Shown here piece by piece: positions 1 to 8,332 of a stretch of DNA of 64,000 nucleotides; position 1 is the first letter of the stretch, and every line of letters begins with the position of its first letter. The notes beneath the pieces are model-generated. The model searched no databases, had not been told where the DNA came from, and was given only the letters and a program-made list of their open reading frames with translations. Both the position numbers and the translations under genes were made by a program. The DNA is from DASZWJ01 sp963813895 (GTDB taxonomy: Bacteria > Pseudomonadota > Gammaproteobacteria > JAURND01), in NCBI GenBank assembly GCA_963813895.1, contig CAWFAS010000003.1, positions 124,001 through 188,000 on the forward strand, given 5' to 3'.

Positions 1-279
1 CCGTTTCATAGCGGCAAAGGCATCCCTGATAACGACATATAGATCCTCATCAAATTTATGATTTACAACTAATCTCTTACCTGGTACGCCTAATTCAATA
101 TTTGTATTAAATAGTTTACCTTGATGTTTATGCTTAGTAGTCTGCTCAACTACAACTTTACAAAATTCAATGCGCGGGAAAAGTGAAGTCAGTTTTTCGA
201 CTTTTTGCCGGATTTTAATCTCGACAGCGGCTGAATTGGCAATATCACGCATAATAATATCAAGTGGTAACATTGACAT
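1..279 (-). CDS. HPF/RaiA-family ribosome-associated protein (3' end outside window)
   Basis: The minus-strand frame is open for 93 codons from an ATG at 279 to the window edge, so the C-terminus is missing. The protein begins MSMLPLDIIMRDIANS and continues with a basic, alternating helix/strand stretch containing KHKHQGKLFNTNIELGVPG, ending in YVVIRDAFAAMKR. This matches the ribosome hibernation (HPF/RaiA/YfiA) fold, in the subtype that often carries a C-terminal cold-shock-like domain. The family binds 30S subunits and stabilises inactive ribosomes. A strong AGGAGG lies 8 nt before the ATG and fixes the start. Family assignment is from sequence pattern. Whether a C-terminal domain follows cannot be seen. 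Confidence 0.75.
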   Translation of the reverse strand, partial: MSMLPLDIIMRDIANSAAVEIKIRQKVEKLTSLFPRIEFCKVVVEQTTKHKHQGKLFNTNIELGVPGKRLVVNHKFDEDLYVVIRDAFAAMKR

Positions 280-343
280 ATTGCTACCCTCCTTTTATTT
301 TATATCTTAATTATTTGATTCTCTAAGTTTGAAAAGCTTATTC

Positions 344-802
344 TTAATGCATAAGCAGCATCTTTGGTCTAACTAATTTCTCAAAATCCTTATAGGCCAT
401 TTCCACTAGATCTGTATGCGTGCCCCCATTGAAAGCAATTTTATCGTCTTCGGATAATTTTTCATCTACATAGACATCCATATTATAAAGATTGCCCATA
501 GGCGGCATTGCGCCGATCTCACACTCGGGGAATAATTCTTGGAATTCAGTTTCAGAAGCTAATTCTACTTTTTTAGCTTTTAACAGTTTTTCCATTAATT
601 GAAGGTTCAGTTTAAGGTTACAAGGTTCAACTATCATGGCCAGCTTACCGTCTATTTTAACAATCACGGTCTTAGCTAAATCTTTTCCAGGTATATGAGC
701 CATTTCAGCCGTTTCTTGAGCAGTAAAGGCAACTGAATGGTTGATCGCACGGTAATATACCTGACTTTCATCTAAATATTGTTTTAATTTTGGAGTTAAC
801 AT
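344..802 (-). CDS. YbaK/EbsC-family aminoacyl-tRNA deacylase-like protein
   Basis: A 152-residue single-domain protein of the YbaK/ProX fold. Typical family pieces are present: an AKTVIVKIDGK segment around residues 43-53, the conserved IGAMPPMG loop near residue 97 and a C-terminal FNGGTHTDLVEM motif. Members hydrolyse misacylated tRNAs (for example Ala- or Cys-tRNA-Pro) in trans, but this subgroup lacks a fixed substrate, so the exact editing target is not assigned. GGAGG sits 5 nt before the ATG. It follows the divergent ABC exporter region and shares a strand with the hibernation-factor gene, 64 bp upstream of it, so the two could be co-transcribed. Confidence 0.8.
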   Translation of the reverse strand: MLTPKLKQYLDESQVYYRAINHSVAFTAQETAEMAHIPGKDLAKTVIVKIDGKLAMIVEPCNLKLNLQLMEKLLKAKKVELASETEFQELFPECEIGAMPPMGNLYNMDVYVDEKLSEDDKIAFNGGTHTDLVEMAYKDFEKLVRPKMLLMH

Positions 803-991
803 ACCTACCTCCCAACGCTAGCTATTTACAAAACTCTCAATACAAGTATAGTTGGATTTTATGCACTCTGCTAACGCCCTTGTAAAGGCTTTAAAATCAA
901 CGGAGATAAATTCCTGGATAACTATTTCAAGAAGTTAAGACAGCGATTCCTATGGTCTGGCCTTACACCGGCCTGGCGCTATTACTTAGGG

Positions 992-2629
992 TTGTATCCA
1001 AAACCCTATTATTTGCTATTGCTAGGCATTGGGATTGCTTTAGGGCAGGCTTTACCCTTGGTGGGAATCACCTCATTGCTACGCTATGCTCTCAATCATG
1101 CGCTGCCAAAAAAAGACTTTAGCATGCTGTTGCTTAGCGCTGCGTCAATGATTGCGTTAAGTATAGTGATCACTTTAATTTCACTTTTATTACGTAAAAT
1201 AACGCTTGGTATTACGAAAGGGGTAACTCTAAAAATACGCCAAGATCTATTGGCAAAGTGTTATTCATTTTCTTGGCAATTTCATGCAAAAGCAGATGAT
1301 GCCAAGTTGCACTCGACCATAGTGCATGACACAGAGCGACTTGATGCAATGACTAATACGTTTATTGCTACCTTTCTACCGGCAGTGATTAGCAGCCTAG
1401 CGCTGTGTTGCTCAATGGTGATGATAAATAAATTTTTATTTATAGCAGCCTTTTTTCTGATGTTACTTTTTTTCGCAATCAATTACGCTATGCGAAATCG
1501 TATTAGGACAAACGCCCAAGGGTTCTTCAAGGCATATGAAAATTTCAGTAAAGGGACGCTGTTTATCATACAAAAAATGTGGCTTATTCAAACGCAGACT
1601 GCTGAGAAATTCGAAAGTCGACGGCAACAAAATTATTTTGAGGAATTAAAACAGAGCAGTATCAGAGTTGCCTGGTACAACAGTATATATAGCTCGATCC
1701 AGGATAACGCTACTATTATTTTTACCGCCATCCTCCTAATTATGGGGGGGGCAGCTATTATTAATAAATTAATCACCATTGGCGATCTGCTATCTTTTTA
1801 TGTGGCTGTGACTCTATTGAAAAATTATCTATCAGCGACGGCTTCAAATGCTTTGCAATTCATAACTGGCGAAGAATCTTTAAAAAGATTGTATCGGATA
1901 TTAGGGCTAACTGATTTAAGCCCATATGTTGGCACAAAATATGTCGACTTCCATGGAAGAATTGACTTTAAGCAGGTTACTTTTCAGTACGATAATCGCC
2001 CAGTGTTGAATTCAATTAATTTTACCTTGCATCCAAATTCAGTGACATTTTTATATGGGGCTAATGGTGCTGGAAAAACAACTATTATAAATTTAATTTT
2101 GGGGTTTTACCGTCCGCAACATGGGGCGGTATATGCTGATAACCATAGTTATGACACATTGGATGTCATTCGCTTACGTGAAAAAATCGGTGTAGTTATG
2201 CAAAATCCCCTGCTTTTTAACGGAACGGTATTAGAGAATTTATGTTATGGCTGTGAACAGGTTACCCAGGATAAAATTATTGAGACTACACAAATGATAG
2301 CCGCTGATGATTTTATTCAAAAACTACCACAAGGGTATGCAACCCTTATAGGTGAAAATGGCATTCAGTTATCTGGTGGACAACGCCAACGTTTGGTGAT
2401 CGCTCGAGCATTGCTGCGCGATCCAACCTTATTGATCTTGGATGAACCGACTAATCATTTAGATAATATGACTATTCAGCAATTATTGAAAGTTATAAAA
2501 AAAATCAAAACCAAGCCAGCGATCTTAATTGTGGGTCATGATTTAGCCTTAGCATCAATAGCCGATCAAAGCTTTTCTTTAGCAGAAGGAAATATTACGA
2601 TTAATTCAAAACATACTCAAAGCGTATGA
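992..2629 (+). CDS. ABC transporter with fused membrane and ATPase domains (type I exporter)
   Basis: A half-transporter of at least 545 residues. Hydrophobic segments fill the first ~290 residues (exporter membrane domain) and an ATPase domain follows. Walker A GANGAGKT is at residues 356-363, the signature LSGGQ at 460-464, Walker B LLILDEP at 480-486 and the H-loop histidine near 516. It should work as a homodimer or with an unlinked partner; the substrate is unknown. The coordinates start at a TTG without a convincing ribosome site. The same frame stays open upstream to 875 and encodes a plausible amphipathic lead-in (FKKLRQRFLWSGLTPAWRYYLG), with GGAG at 902-905 placed 8 nt before a CTG at 914. 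The true start is therefore probably non-canonical and upstream. Confidence 0.85.
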   Translation: MYPKPYYLLLLGIGIALGQALPLVGITSLLRYALNHALPKKDFSMLLLSAASMIALSIVITLISLLLRKITLGITKGVTLKIRQDLLAKCYSFSWQFHAKADDAKLHSTIVHDTERLDAMTNTFIATFLPAVISSLALCCSMVMINKFLFIAAFFLMLLFFAINYAMRNRIRTNAQGFFKAYENFSKGTLFIIQKMWLIQTQTAEKFESRRQQNYFEELKQSSIRVAWYNSIYSSIQDNATIIFTAILLIMGGAAIINKLITIGDLLSFYVAVTLLKNYLSATASNALQFITGEESLKRLYRILGLTDLSPYVGTKYVDFHGRIDFKQVTFQYDNRPVLNSINFTLHPNSVTFLYGANGAGKTTIINLILGFYRPQHGAVYADNHSYDTLDVIRLREKIGVVMQNPLLFNGTVLENLCYGCEQVTQDKIIETTQMIAADDFIQKLPQGYATLIGENGIQLSGGQRQRLVIARALLRDPTLLILDEPTNHLDNMTIQQLLKVIKKIKTKPAILIVGHDLALASIADQSFSLAEGNITINSKHTQSV

Positions 2630-2690
2630 TGTGAGGTGAGTTGGATCAATTCGAGAGGACAAAATTTGGACTTTTGAAATATATTGTTGG

Positions 2691-2764
2691 CGCGCCCGGA
2701 GAGATTCGAACTCCCGACCCCCTGGTTCGTAGCCAGGTACTCTATCCAGCTGAGCTACGGGCGC
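2691..2764 (-). tRNA. tRNA-Arg (ACG)
   Basis: The minus strand folds as a standard cloverleaf: acceptor GCGCCCG paired with CGGGCGC, discriminator G, D-arm AGCTCAGCTGGATAGAGT, anticodon loop CTACGAA with anticodon ACG, and T-loop GTTCGAATC. The CCA end is not encoded. In bacteria the wobble A of ACG is normally deaminated to inosine by TadA. Confidence 0.95.
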
Positions 2765-2832
2765 ATATTTATAACAATTCCTCTGAATAAAATTAAGGAA
2801 TTGATTTTGTCCTCATGACCTCCCCCTGATGG

Positions 2833-2922
2833 CGGAGAGAGAGGGATTCGAACCCTCGATGGAGCTTTTAACCCCATACTCCCTTAGCAGGGGAGCGCCT
2901 TCAGCCACTCGGCCATCTCTCC
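2833..2922 (-). tRNA. tRNA-Ser (GCT)
   Basis: A 90-nt class II tRNA on the minus strand with acceptor GGAGAGA/TCTCTCC, discriminator G, a long variable arm and anticodon loop CTGCTAA, giving anticodon GCT for AGC/AGU serine codons. The CCA is not encoded. It lies 68 bp upstream of tRNA-Arg on the same strand and the pair is probably one transcript. Confidence 0.95.
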
Positions 2923-3305
2923 AATTAGAATCACTAAATATAAATTTTATTTACCCTGTTAGCTGGTATAAATGCAAAACCAATCTGGATAGTTGATTTT
3001 AAACGCTAAGTAGTTATATAAATTTAAATATCTTTTGATAAATTAAGGGCAAAAGATATATGAAATTTTGAAAACCTATTCGGAGATTATTCGGACCTAG
3101 CTTAACATCTGAGCAATTTACTGCAACAAAATTTATTAGTTTTCCTGCAGATCTCATGGGTAGAAAAAAGCAGTGGATTACTATCAAAGGGAGGAATAAA
3201 TCCCCACCTTTGATCTAAGCAGAAGTTTAAAATCTTGTATCTATGAGCAAAAAACATTTCAAACTGTTCTTACCACCAAGCTGCACAATACAATGACCTT
3301 TTAGC
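2923..3305. other. Intergenic region between csrA and tRNA-Ser
   Basis: No gene is supported in these 383 bp. An inverted repeat at about 3183-3212 (ATCAAAGG ... CCTTTGAT) lies downstream of csrA on its strand and could be a weak transcript end, but no T-run follows directly, so it is not called a terminator. The A+T-rich stretch 2923-3000 is the likely promoter area for the two tRNAs. Confidence 0.4.
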
Positions 3306-3503
3306 TTACTCGTCAGCAGGCTCTGTTCCGCCGGTCCCCTGCTCTTGTTTAATGCGTTTATAAATTTCTTCACGATGTACAGAAATTTCTTTTGGAGCAT
3401 TCACCCCTAAGCGGACCTGATTTCCCTTTACTCCGAGTACTGTGATAGTGATGTCATCACCAATTATCACAGATTCTCCAATACGTCTTGTCAATATCAA
3501 CAT
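3306..3503 (-). CDS. csrA: Carbon storage regulator CsrA
   Basis: A 65-residue protein with the full CsrA signature: MLILTRRIGESVIIGDDI at the N-terminus, VRLGVNAPKEISVHREEIY in the centre and a variable acidic tail. CsrA is a homodimeric RNA-binding protein that binds GGA-containing loops in 5' leaders and controls translation and mRNA stability. In Legionellales it governs the switch between replication and transmission. Arg4 and the VHREEIY region correspond to the known RNA-binding surface. GAAGGAG precedes the ATG. It is the last gene after recA-recX-alaS-lysC, but a 454-bp spacer with a mobile palindrome lies between lysC and csrA, so it may have its own promoter. Confidence 0.97.
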   Translation of the reverse strand: MLILTRRIGESVIIGDDITITVLGVKGNQVRLGVNAPKEISVHREEIYKRIKQEQGTGGTEPADE

Positions 3504-3957
3504 TGTAATTCTCCTTCATATATCCCTTAAATTTAATTACTACCCAATCTCGGATACTCTATTCAATTATATACCACGCACAGCAAAACATATTTTTACC
3601 TATACATCTTTTCAGGTATCAGTGATATTTTGCCTCGCAACCGGGCAGTATCTATTATAGTCCATTAAATTAATTTTCTATCCCACATCTGAAAGCAGAT
3701 GAAAAGCCAGAAACTATAACCAACTTGACTAAAAAATGAAAGCATAAAATGCTATTTGTTATAAGCAATGATTAATTTTATCCGATCAATGTCTTTTAAT
3801 TAATCTTAGTCGTAGCTAGGGTCTGTTTACAATTTTATTATGCCCTGCATAAGCCCTTGGTTTTCTGTGCTCCGCTGCTAGTTTTACTTCTATATAAACT
3901 GCGTCACGGGCGCGAAAATCAAGGGTTCTGCGGTCTCCTAACCAATTGTAAACGACC
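3504..3957. other. Spacer between lysC and csrA
   Basis: These 454 bp hold the csrA leader (3504 to about 3600) and, on the lysC side, a complete 142-bp inverted-repeat element listed separately. Between them no open frame with a plausible start or protein family is seen. The csrA leader is A+T-rich and could contain its promoter, but no clear -35/-10 pair was identified. Confidence 0.4.
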
Positions 3958-3959
3958 CT
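3818..3959. repeat. 142-bp inverted-repeat element ending on the lysC stop codon
   Basis: The ends are inverted copies: AGGGTCTGTTTACAATT at 3818-3834 and AATTGTAAACGACCCT at 3944-3959. A second inverted pair lies inside: AAGCCCTTGGTTTTC at 3851-3865 and GAAAATCAAGGGTT at 3914-3927. It carries no open frame of its own. The outermost bases on both sides read as a TA direct repeat, as expected for a small non-autonomous transposon with a 2-bp target. The right end overlaps the lysC stop codon (3958-3960). No second copy was noticed in this window. Confidence 0.7.
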
Positions 3960-5193
3960 ACTGTTTTTCTTCAGGCTCTATATCTAATCCAAACGCTGCA
4001 TGTAGGCTGCGGGCGCCCAACTCCAGATATTTTTCGTCCACTATAACTGAAATTTTAATCTCAGAAGTAGAAATGAGCTGGATATTGATACCCTCTTCTG
4101 CCAAAGTTTTAAACATCGTAGTCGCAACACCAGCATGGGAACGCATCCCAACTCCCACCAAGGATAATTTCGCAATCTTAGTATCTCCCAATAGACCTTT
4201 GGCTCCAAGGTCTTGAGCAGCTTGCTCCATTAATGCATAGACATTCTTATAATCATCCCGCTGAACAGTAAAGCTAAAATCAATGCTCCTATCTGCCCCT
4301 GGAACGTTTTGCACAATCATGTCGACGTCTATGCTGTGATTGCTTACTATGGATAAAATATGGCTGGCTACACCTGGCCGGTCTGCTATGCCTAGGAGGG
4401 TAATCTTAGCTTGATTCTTATCAAATGCAATGCCTGAAACCATAGGCTGTTCCATATTATTATCTTCAAAAGTAATCAATGTTCCCGGCCCTTCTGAAAA
4501 AGTGGATAGCACTCTGACTGGCACATTAAATTTACCAGCGAATTCTACTGCACGAATTTGTAAAACTTTAGCCCCCAAGCTAGCCAGTTCCAACATCTCT
4601 TCAAAGGTAACACGATGAAGACGTCGGGCGGTTGGCACAACGCGAGGATCAGTAGTATATACACCATCAACGTCTGTGTAAATTTGACATTCATCTGCCT
4701 TTAATGCCGCTGCTAAGGCGACCGCAGTAGTGTCAGAACCGCCACGACCTAAAGTAGTAATATTTCCTTTTGCATCAACACCTTGGAAACCAGCCACTAC
4801 GGGTATCACGCCAGCTGAAATATCGGCACGCAAAGCTTCCGAGTTAACATTAATAATACGCGCCTTCTTGTGTACACTACTTGTGATGATTTCAGCCTGC
4901 CTCCCTGTATAAGACCTGGCGCTGCACTGTTTATTATTCAAGGCGATACTAAGCAAAGCACTGGCAACCTGTTCTCCCGTTGCCACCACCGCGTCGTATT
5001 CGCGTGCATTTGGCTGATCACAAATTGCTTTGGTAAGCTGAATTAATCTATCTGTTTCACCATTCATGGCTGAGGTTACTACGACAAGCTGATGCCCTTG
5101 GTTTTTTGCCTGTATAATTTTATCGGCGACATGGGCGATACGTTCCAGACTACCCACCGAGGTACCACCAAATTTTTGTACAATTAATGTCAT
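3958..5193 (-). CDS. lysC: Aspartate kinase
   Basis: A 411-residue monofunctional aspartokinase, the normal length for the LysC-alpha type. The N-terminal kinase domain starts VQKFGGTSVGS (ATP/aspartate site) and contains GRGGSDTTAVALAAAL near residue 150. Two C-terminal ACT domains follow (ITLLGIADRPGVASHI and KLSLVGVGMRSHAG), which in the family bind lysine and/or threonine for feedback control. It makes aspartyl phosphate, the first step towards lysine, threonine, methionine and diaminopimelate. Its start overlaps the alaS stop by 4 nt, so translation is probably coupled. The stop codon lies inside the right end of the 142-bp repeat, so the last residue or two may have been set by that insertion. 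Confidence 0.96.
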   Translation of the reverse strand: MTLIVQKFGGTSVGSLERIAHVADKIIQAKNQGHQLVVVTSAMNGETDRLIQLTKAICDQPNAREYDAVVATGEQVASALLSIALNNKQCSARSYTGRQAEIITSSVHKKARIINVNSEALRADISAGVIPVVAGFQGVDAKGNITTLGRGGSDTTAVALAAALKADECQIYTDVDGVYTTDPRVVPTARRLHRVTFEEMLELASLGAKVLQIRAVEFAGKFNVPVRVLSTFSEGPGTLITFEDNNMEQPMVSGIAFDKNQAKITLLGIADRPGVASHILSIVSNHSIDVDMIVQNVPGADRSIDFSFTVQRDDYKNVYALMEQAAQDLGAKGLLGDTKIAKLSLVGVGMRSHAGVATTMFKTLAEEGINIQLISTSEIKISVIVDEKYLELGARSLHAAFGLDIEPEEKQ

Positions 5194-7781
5194 AACTTAT
5201 TTTTGACCCAATCAATAACAGAATTCAAAGCATTATCTAATAGATCAAGCCGATCGCCCCCGCCCTGAGCCAAGTCAGGGCGCCCCCCCCCTTTACCACC
5301 GACCTGTTGTGCTACAAAACTGACCAAAGCGTTGGCCTGAATTTTGCCTAGACAATTTTTGGTAACACCGGCAATTATTGATATCTTGCCGTCATTGTGG
5401 GTAGCCAGGACAATAACGCCTTGGTTTATCTTTTGTTTTAACGTATCCATCAATTGCCGCAGAGCCTCTGAGTCAACTTCTGGAATAATGGTTGCTATTA
5501 CCGCCACCTCTTTTATTTTTACTGCCTCAGTGATTAATTTATCAATTTTTGAATGCACGGACTCGCGTTTGAGCCTACTAAGCAACTTTTCCTGATTGCG
5601 ATTTTGCTCTAAAAGCAGCTGAAGTTTTGTGCCTACTTCATCTTTATGGGTTTTTAACAGCTCTGCTATTGTTTGCAATTTTGCGTCCATTTGCTCAATC
5701 CACGCCAATGCATTGTCACCGGTTAATGCTTCAATACGCCTGATGCCGGCAGCAATCCCTGTTTCCGCAATGATTTTGAATAGACCAATGTCACCGGTGC
5801 GTGAAACGTGAGTACCTCCACAAAGTTCTACAGAAAACTCACCCATACTTAAAACTCGCACTTCGTCGCCATATTTTTCTTCAAACAAAGCCATTGCACC
5901 GCTGCCCTTTGCCTTATCAGCACTCATAAAATCAACGTGGCACGACAAGTTGGCTCTAATTTGCTGATTAACAATGCGTTCAATTTCTCTAATTTCATTA
6001 GCCGTCAAAGGGGAGAAATGTGAAAAATCAAAACGCAAGCGGCTTTCCTCTACTAAAGAACCTTTTTGGATCACATGATCACCCAATAATCGCCGCAAGG
6101 CGGCGTGCAAAAGGTGGGTGGCAGAGTGATTAAGCATAATAGCGCGCCGCGAAGTATCCACTTCGGCAGAAACTTTAGCACCCGTTACCAGGGTTCCAGA
6201 AAGAACTTGGCCTATATGTAGGTAGACCAGGCCTTGTTTTTGTGTATCTTTTACTTGAAATACGCCAGACTCAAAATAGAGTTGGCCTTTGTCGCCGACC
6301 TGCCCACCTGATTCAGCGTAAAAGGGCGTTCGATCGAGAATGACCACTCCCTCGCTACCTTGGGTCAGTTGCTGCACTAACGTGCTATTTTGTATCAGCG
6401 CCGTAACTATACCCTCATCACTTAAACGTTCATAACCTGTAAATTCAGTCTCACCAGCAATTTGCAATTCACTCTGATAATCTACACCAAATTGACTGGC
6501 AGCTTGCGATTGCTGCCGCTGTTGTTCCATCGCTTTTTCAAAACCCGCATAATCCAAGGTCAAACCACGCTCCCTGGCAATATCGCCAGTCAAATCAGGT
6601 GGAAATCCGTAAGTATCGTATAAGCGGAATAGTATTTCTCCAGGAATAATATTGTCTTGCAGTTCCTGTAATGCACGTTCCAATAGCTTCATTCCTTGAT
6701 CTAACGTTCCAGCAAACTGTTCTTCTTCATGCTGTAATACTTTTTCAATTACTAATCTGGCTTTTACTAATTCTGGATAAGCTTCCCCCATTTCTTTAAT
6801 CAGTGGTGCGACTAACCGATAGAAAAATGGTTCGCTTAAACCCAATTTATGGCCATGCCTTATTGCCCGACGGATAATACGACGCAGCACATAACCTCTC
6901 CCTTCATTGGAGGGTGTGACACCATCAGTAATTAAAAAAGAAGTGGAACGGATATGATCGGCTATAACTCGCAATGAAGCATGGGTTAAATCTGCTATTT
7001 CAGCAAGGTCTGCTATAGACTGAATAAGGTGGCGGAAGATATCAATGTCATAATTACTGTGGACTCCTTGCATAACAGCCGCAATTCGCTCCAAACCCAT
7101 ACCTGTATCTACTGAAGGCTTGGGTAATGGCGCTAGATTGCCATCAGCAGAACGGTTAAATTGCATGAATACTAAATTCCAGATCTCAATATAACGATCG
7201 CCTTCCTGATCAGGGCTGCCGGGTGGGCCACCGGGTATACCCTCACCATGGTCATAATAAATTTCACTGCAGGGACCGCAGGGTCCAGTGTCACCCATAG
7301 ACCAGAAGTTATCTTTTTCATCGCAGCGAGAAAAACGCGATGGATCAATTTTTAACTCTTTGAGCCAGATATTAGCGGCTTCATCGTCATTTTCAAATAC
7401 GGTTACCCAGAGCTTACTAGGATGAATTTTCAGTACACCGGTAAGAAAATTCCAAGCGTATTCAATTGCTTCTCTTTTAAAGTAATCCCCGAAGCTAAAA
7501 TTGCCCAACATTTCAAAAAAAGTATGGTGACGAGCGGTATAGCCAACATTTTCTAGATCATTATGTTTGCCCCCAGCCCGAACACAGCGCTGTGAACTAG
7601 TCGCTCGAGTATAAGGGCGAGATTCTTTGCCTAAAAAAACATCTTTAAATTGCACCATTCCCGCATTAGTAAATAATAAGCTCGGGTCGTTAGCTGGCAC
7701 TAAAGGGCTACTGGGGACAATGCTATGACTTTTGTCCGCAAAGTAATTTAAAAATGTCTGACGCAGCTCGTTACTTTTCAT
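5190..7781 (-). CDS. alaS: Alanine-tRNA ligase
   Basis: An 863-residue class II synthetase of expected length. Visible marks are the catalytic motif region HHTFFEMLGNFSFGDYFK (residues ~65-82), the GMGLERIAAVMQG motif 3, the editing-domain zinc site HSATHLLH with downstream CGGTHV, and the glycine-rich C-Ala domain end (GGKGGGRPDLAQGGG). It charges tRNA-Ala and hydrolyses mischarged Ser- and Gly-tRNA-Ala. It lies between recX (11-bp overlap at the start) and lysC (4-bp overlap at the stop), so the three are surely one transcript. Confidence 0.98.
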   Translation of the reverse strand: MKSNELRQTFLNYFADKSHSIVPSSPLVPANDPSLLFTNAGMVQFKDVFLGKESRPYTRATSSQRCVRAGGKHNDLENVGYTARHHTFFEMLGNFSFGDYFKREAIEYAWNFLTGVLKIHPSKLWVTVFENDDEAANIWLKELKIDPSRFSRCDEKDNFWSMGDTGPCGPCSEIYYDHGEGIPGGPPGSPDQEGDRYIEIWNLVFMQFNRSADGNLAPLPKPSVDTGMGLERIAAVMQGVHSNYDIDIFRHLIQSIADLAEIADLTHASLRVIADHIRSTSFLITDGVTPSNEGRGYVLRRIIRRAIRHGHKLGLSEPFFYRLVAPLIKEMGEAYPELVKARLVIEKVLQHEEEQFAGTLDQGMKLLERALQELQDNIIPGEILFRLYDTYGFPPDLTGDIARERGLTLDYAGFEKAMEQQRQQSQAASQFGVDYQSELQIAGETEFTGYERLSDEGIVTALIQNSTLVQQLTQGSEGVVILDRTPFYAESGGQVGDKGQLYFESGVFQVKDTQKQGLVYLHIGQVLSGTLVTGAKVSAEVDTSRRAIMLNHSATHLLHAALRRLLGDHVIQKGSLVEESRLRFDFSHFSPLTANEIREIERIVNQQIRANLSCHVDFMSADKAKGSGAMALFEEKYGDEVRVLSMGEFSVELCGGTHVSRTGDIGLFKIIAETGIAAGIRRIEALTGDNALAWIEQMDAKLQTIAELLKTHKDEVGTKLQLLLEQNRNQEKLLSRLKRESVHSKIDKLITEAVKIKEVAVIATIIPEVDSEALRQLMDTLKQKINQGVIVLATHNDGKISIIAGVTKNCLGKIQANALVSFVAQQVGGKGGGRPDLAQGGGDRLDLLDNALNSVIDWVKNKL

Positions 7782-8274
7782 TAGTTAGAACCATTGGGTT
7801 AAGGGGCACGGTCTTGAGGAATTTAATCTGTTGATGGGTAAAACCGCGTGATTGGAAAAAGCGTATTTGCTGAGCTGGTGTTGTCGGACGCCTTTTTGTG
7901 TCCAGGCCAAATTTACTATGCCACAACTTCAGCAATTGCTGCTCCCAAAATCCAGGGTCATCAGGCAACACCCCTAAAATTAAGTCTTTAGATATACCAC
8001 GTTTTTTTAATTCAAATTGAATCTTCAGTTCCCCGAAGCCGCGCTGGATTTGCTGATCTACATAGGCTTTCACAAAACGCAAATCGCTTTGCCACCCTTT
8101 TAACTCCAAAGCTTCTATTACTCTATTAATTAAATCTTCGGGGAAGTGGCGTAATAGCAGCTTTTGTTTCAATTCGCCACGTGAGTGTTCTCGCCTAGCC
8201 AATAAACGTATAGCGCAGGCTTTAACCTGTTCTATAGCATTTGAATTGGATTCCGTTATTTCTGGGATTTTCAT
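7771..8274 (-). CDS. recX: Regulatory protein RecX
   Basis: A 167-residue, basic, helical protein of the RecX family, with the three-helix repeats visible (ACAIRLLARREHSRGELKQKLL, then ALELKGWQSDLRFVKAYVDQQIQRGFGELKIQFELKKRGI). RecX binds inside the RecA filament groove and limits filament growth. It lies 58 bp downstream of recA and overlaps alaS by 11 bp, which supports the name. The upstream ribosome site is weak, as usual for recX genes expressed mostly by read-through from recA. Confidence 0.93.
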   Translation of the reverse strand: MKIPEITESNSNAIEQVKACAIRLLARREHSRGELKQKLLLRHFPEDLINRVIEALELKGWQSDLRFVKAYVDQQIQRGFGELKIQFELKKRGISKDLILGVLPDDPGFWEQQLLKLWHSKFGLDTKRRPTTPAQQIRFFQSRGFTHQQIKFLKTVPLNPMVLTNEK

Positions 8275-8332
8275 TAGGATTCAACAACACTCATAAGGAG
8301 GCATTACCTAAGTCACTGTAAAACAATAGTGC

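Noticed and set aside
3442..4216. Two plus-strand frames across the csrA-lysC spacer
   Set aside because: They overlap csrA, lysC and the inverted-repeat element in shadow frames.
3504..5250. Lysine riboswitch controlling lysC
   Set aside because: lysC is directly coupled to alaS with a 4-bp overlap, so there is no leader for a riboswitch.
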